Part shown: piece after piece, positions 4,797 through 5,303 of the stretch
How positions within the stretch are numbered: position 1 is the stretch's first letter
Layout: each line of letters opens with the position of its first letter
Origin: Lachnospiraceae bacterium
GTDB lineage: Bacteria > Bacillota > Clostridia > Lachnospirales > Lachnospiraceae
DNA: 5,303 bases
Reading direction: 5' to 3'
Assembly: GCA_017477005.1 (NCBI GenBank)
Contig: JAFUXY010000306.1
Span: 1 to 5,303, forward strand
Made by a program: the position numbers and the translations under genes
Notes under the pieces: generated by a model
The model's database searches: none
Seen by the model: the letters and a program-made list of their open reading frames with translations, nothing else
What the model was told of the DNA's origin: nothing

Positions 4797-5303
4797 CCCT
4801 GTTCTTTTTTTTGGGATTCTTATAAGAGGCAAAACGATCCATCAGATAATATTGATACCGCAGCCGATCCATCATACTGACAGAAGGAACGCTTGCGTTC
4901 CCTTGGGCAAGGCTGCGCTCTGAGACAGGCTGTTCGACCGACAACGCAGCGCTTGATACCGCTTCCTTTGGCAACACCTGTTCGAGAATACTCTTATTCT
5001 TCCATTCCGCCACCATGGACATCGGATTCCCGACAGAGGCAGCCTCTTCTTTTGTCAATGCGGTTTCAGTCCACTCAGGCTCCTCATATTCAAAATTCGC
5101 CAGCTCTTCTTCCGTCAGACTCTCCAAATACTCATTTCTTTCTTCCACCGCTTCAGAATACGCATCCTGGCTTTCGGAAATATTGTCCTGCCAGTCGAAA
5201 TCACCGGCACGAATTTCCTCAGAACGCCCTATCAATCCGTCATAGACATCGCTCGGTATACCATACAACGCGGCCTTGGCGCATTCCTGCATGAAGGGAG
5301 CAC
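4786..5303 (-). CDS. DUF5702 pilus-assembly protein, central part (5' end outside window, frameshifted)
   Basis: The frame is open at the right edge (Ala-Pro-Phe precede the first Met), so the true start and the expected N-terminal membrane helix lie outside. Visible features are an acidic, probably coiled stretch (about 35-75 from Met 5292, rich in Glu/Tyr), the family-like block NPMSMVAEWKNKSILEQVLP with a following PVSERSLAQGN, and MMDRLRYQYYLMDRFASYKNP just before the break. It ends at TGA 4788-4786 after KKKNRDAV, which has no family character. Removing one A from the run at 4805-4812 would fuse it to the downstream frame as NPKKRTGMQYELEY. The gene is upstream of tadE and fits the usual Tad order. 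The break could be a genuine mutation, a phase-variable tract, transcriptional slippage or an assembly error. Confidence 0.8.
   Translation of the reverse strand, partial: APFMQECAKAALYGIPSDVYDGLIGRSEEIRAGDFDWQDNISESQDAYSEAVEERNEYLESLTEEELANFEYEEPEWTETALTKEEAASVGNPMSMVAEWKNKSILEQVLPKEAVSSAALSVEQPVSERSLAQGNASVPSVSMMDRLRYQYYLMDRFASYKNPKKKNRDAV
4805..4812 (-). other. A8 homopolymer at the DUF5702 frameshift
   Basis: Eight consecutive A residues on the coding strand, after CCC and before GAACAGGG. The upstream frame reads CCC AAA AAA AAG; the downstream, family-like frame needs one A fewer (or two more). It is the only homopolymer at the point where the conserved frame switches. Confidence 0.8.

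Noticed and set aside
1..5303. CRISPR array, tRNA, rRNA or riboswitch
   Set aside because: I saw no regularly spaced direct repeats and no tRNA-like cloverleaf or rRNA motif; the noncoding gaps are 69 nt or shorter.

Overview
The window looks like a chromosomal piece of an anaerobic Clostridia, most likely Lachnospiraceae-like (Firmicutes). This is inferred from gene content and domain style (DUF5702, DUF6382-FHA, Firmicutes-type TadE leaders, purine-rich Shine-Dalgarno sites), not from any marker gene. GC is moderate. Every gene I can support lies on the minus strand, so the text reads from high to low coordinates.

Region 1 (5303 down to 1233) is the distal part of a Tad/Flp-type pilus or secretion operon. 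In order it holds a DUF5702 pilus-assembly protein (entering from outside the window and split by a frameshift at an A8 tract), a TadE-like pseudopilin with two C-terminal Cys/His modules, a compact A24 prepilin peptidase (TadV/CpaA type), a 73-residue second TadE-like protein, and a DUF6382-FHA protein. From tadE onward, gaps are 16 nt, a 4-nt overlap and 1 nt, so these genes are almost certainly co-transcribed and partly translationally coupled. The peptidase sits between two proteins that share the same apparent processing motif (A|S-x-T-V-E-A).

Region 2 (1232 down to 1) holds a HAD-superfamily (Cof-like) phosphatase with its own extended -10 promoter and almost no 5' leader. Its stop overlaps the start of an unrecognised lipoprotein that runs off the left edge.

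The most unusual structure is inside tadE. A 159-bp A+T-rich segment (3946-4104) is bounded by 22-nt inverted repeats (20/22 identical), has no in-frame stop, and encodes exactly 53 extra residues in the leader just before the predicted cleavage site. Removing it in silico gives a normal-looking short TadE leader in frame. Flipping it in silico puts an in-frame TAG in the leader. It is therefore either a small non-autonomous insertion tolerated because the leader is removed, or a candidate invertible ON/OFF switch. The neighbouring upstream pilus gene also carries a homopolymer frameshift, so two potentially reversible lesions lie about 0.7 kb apart in one pilus operon.
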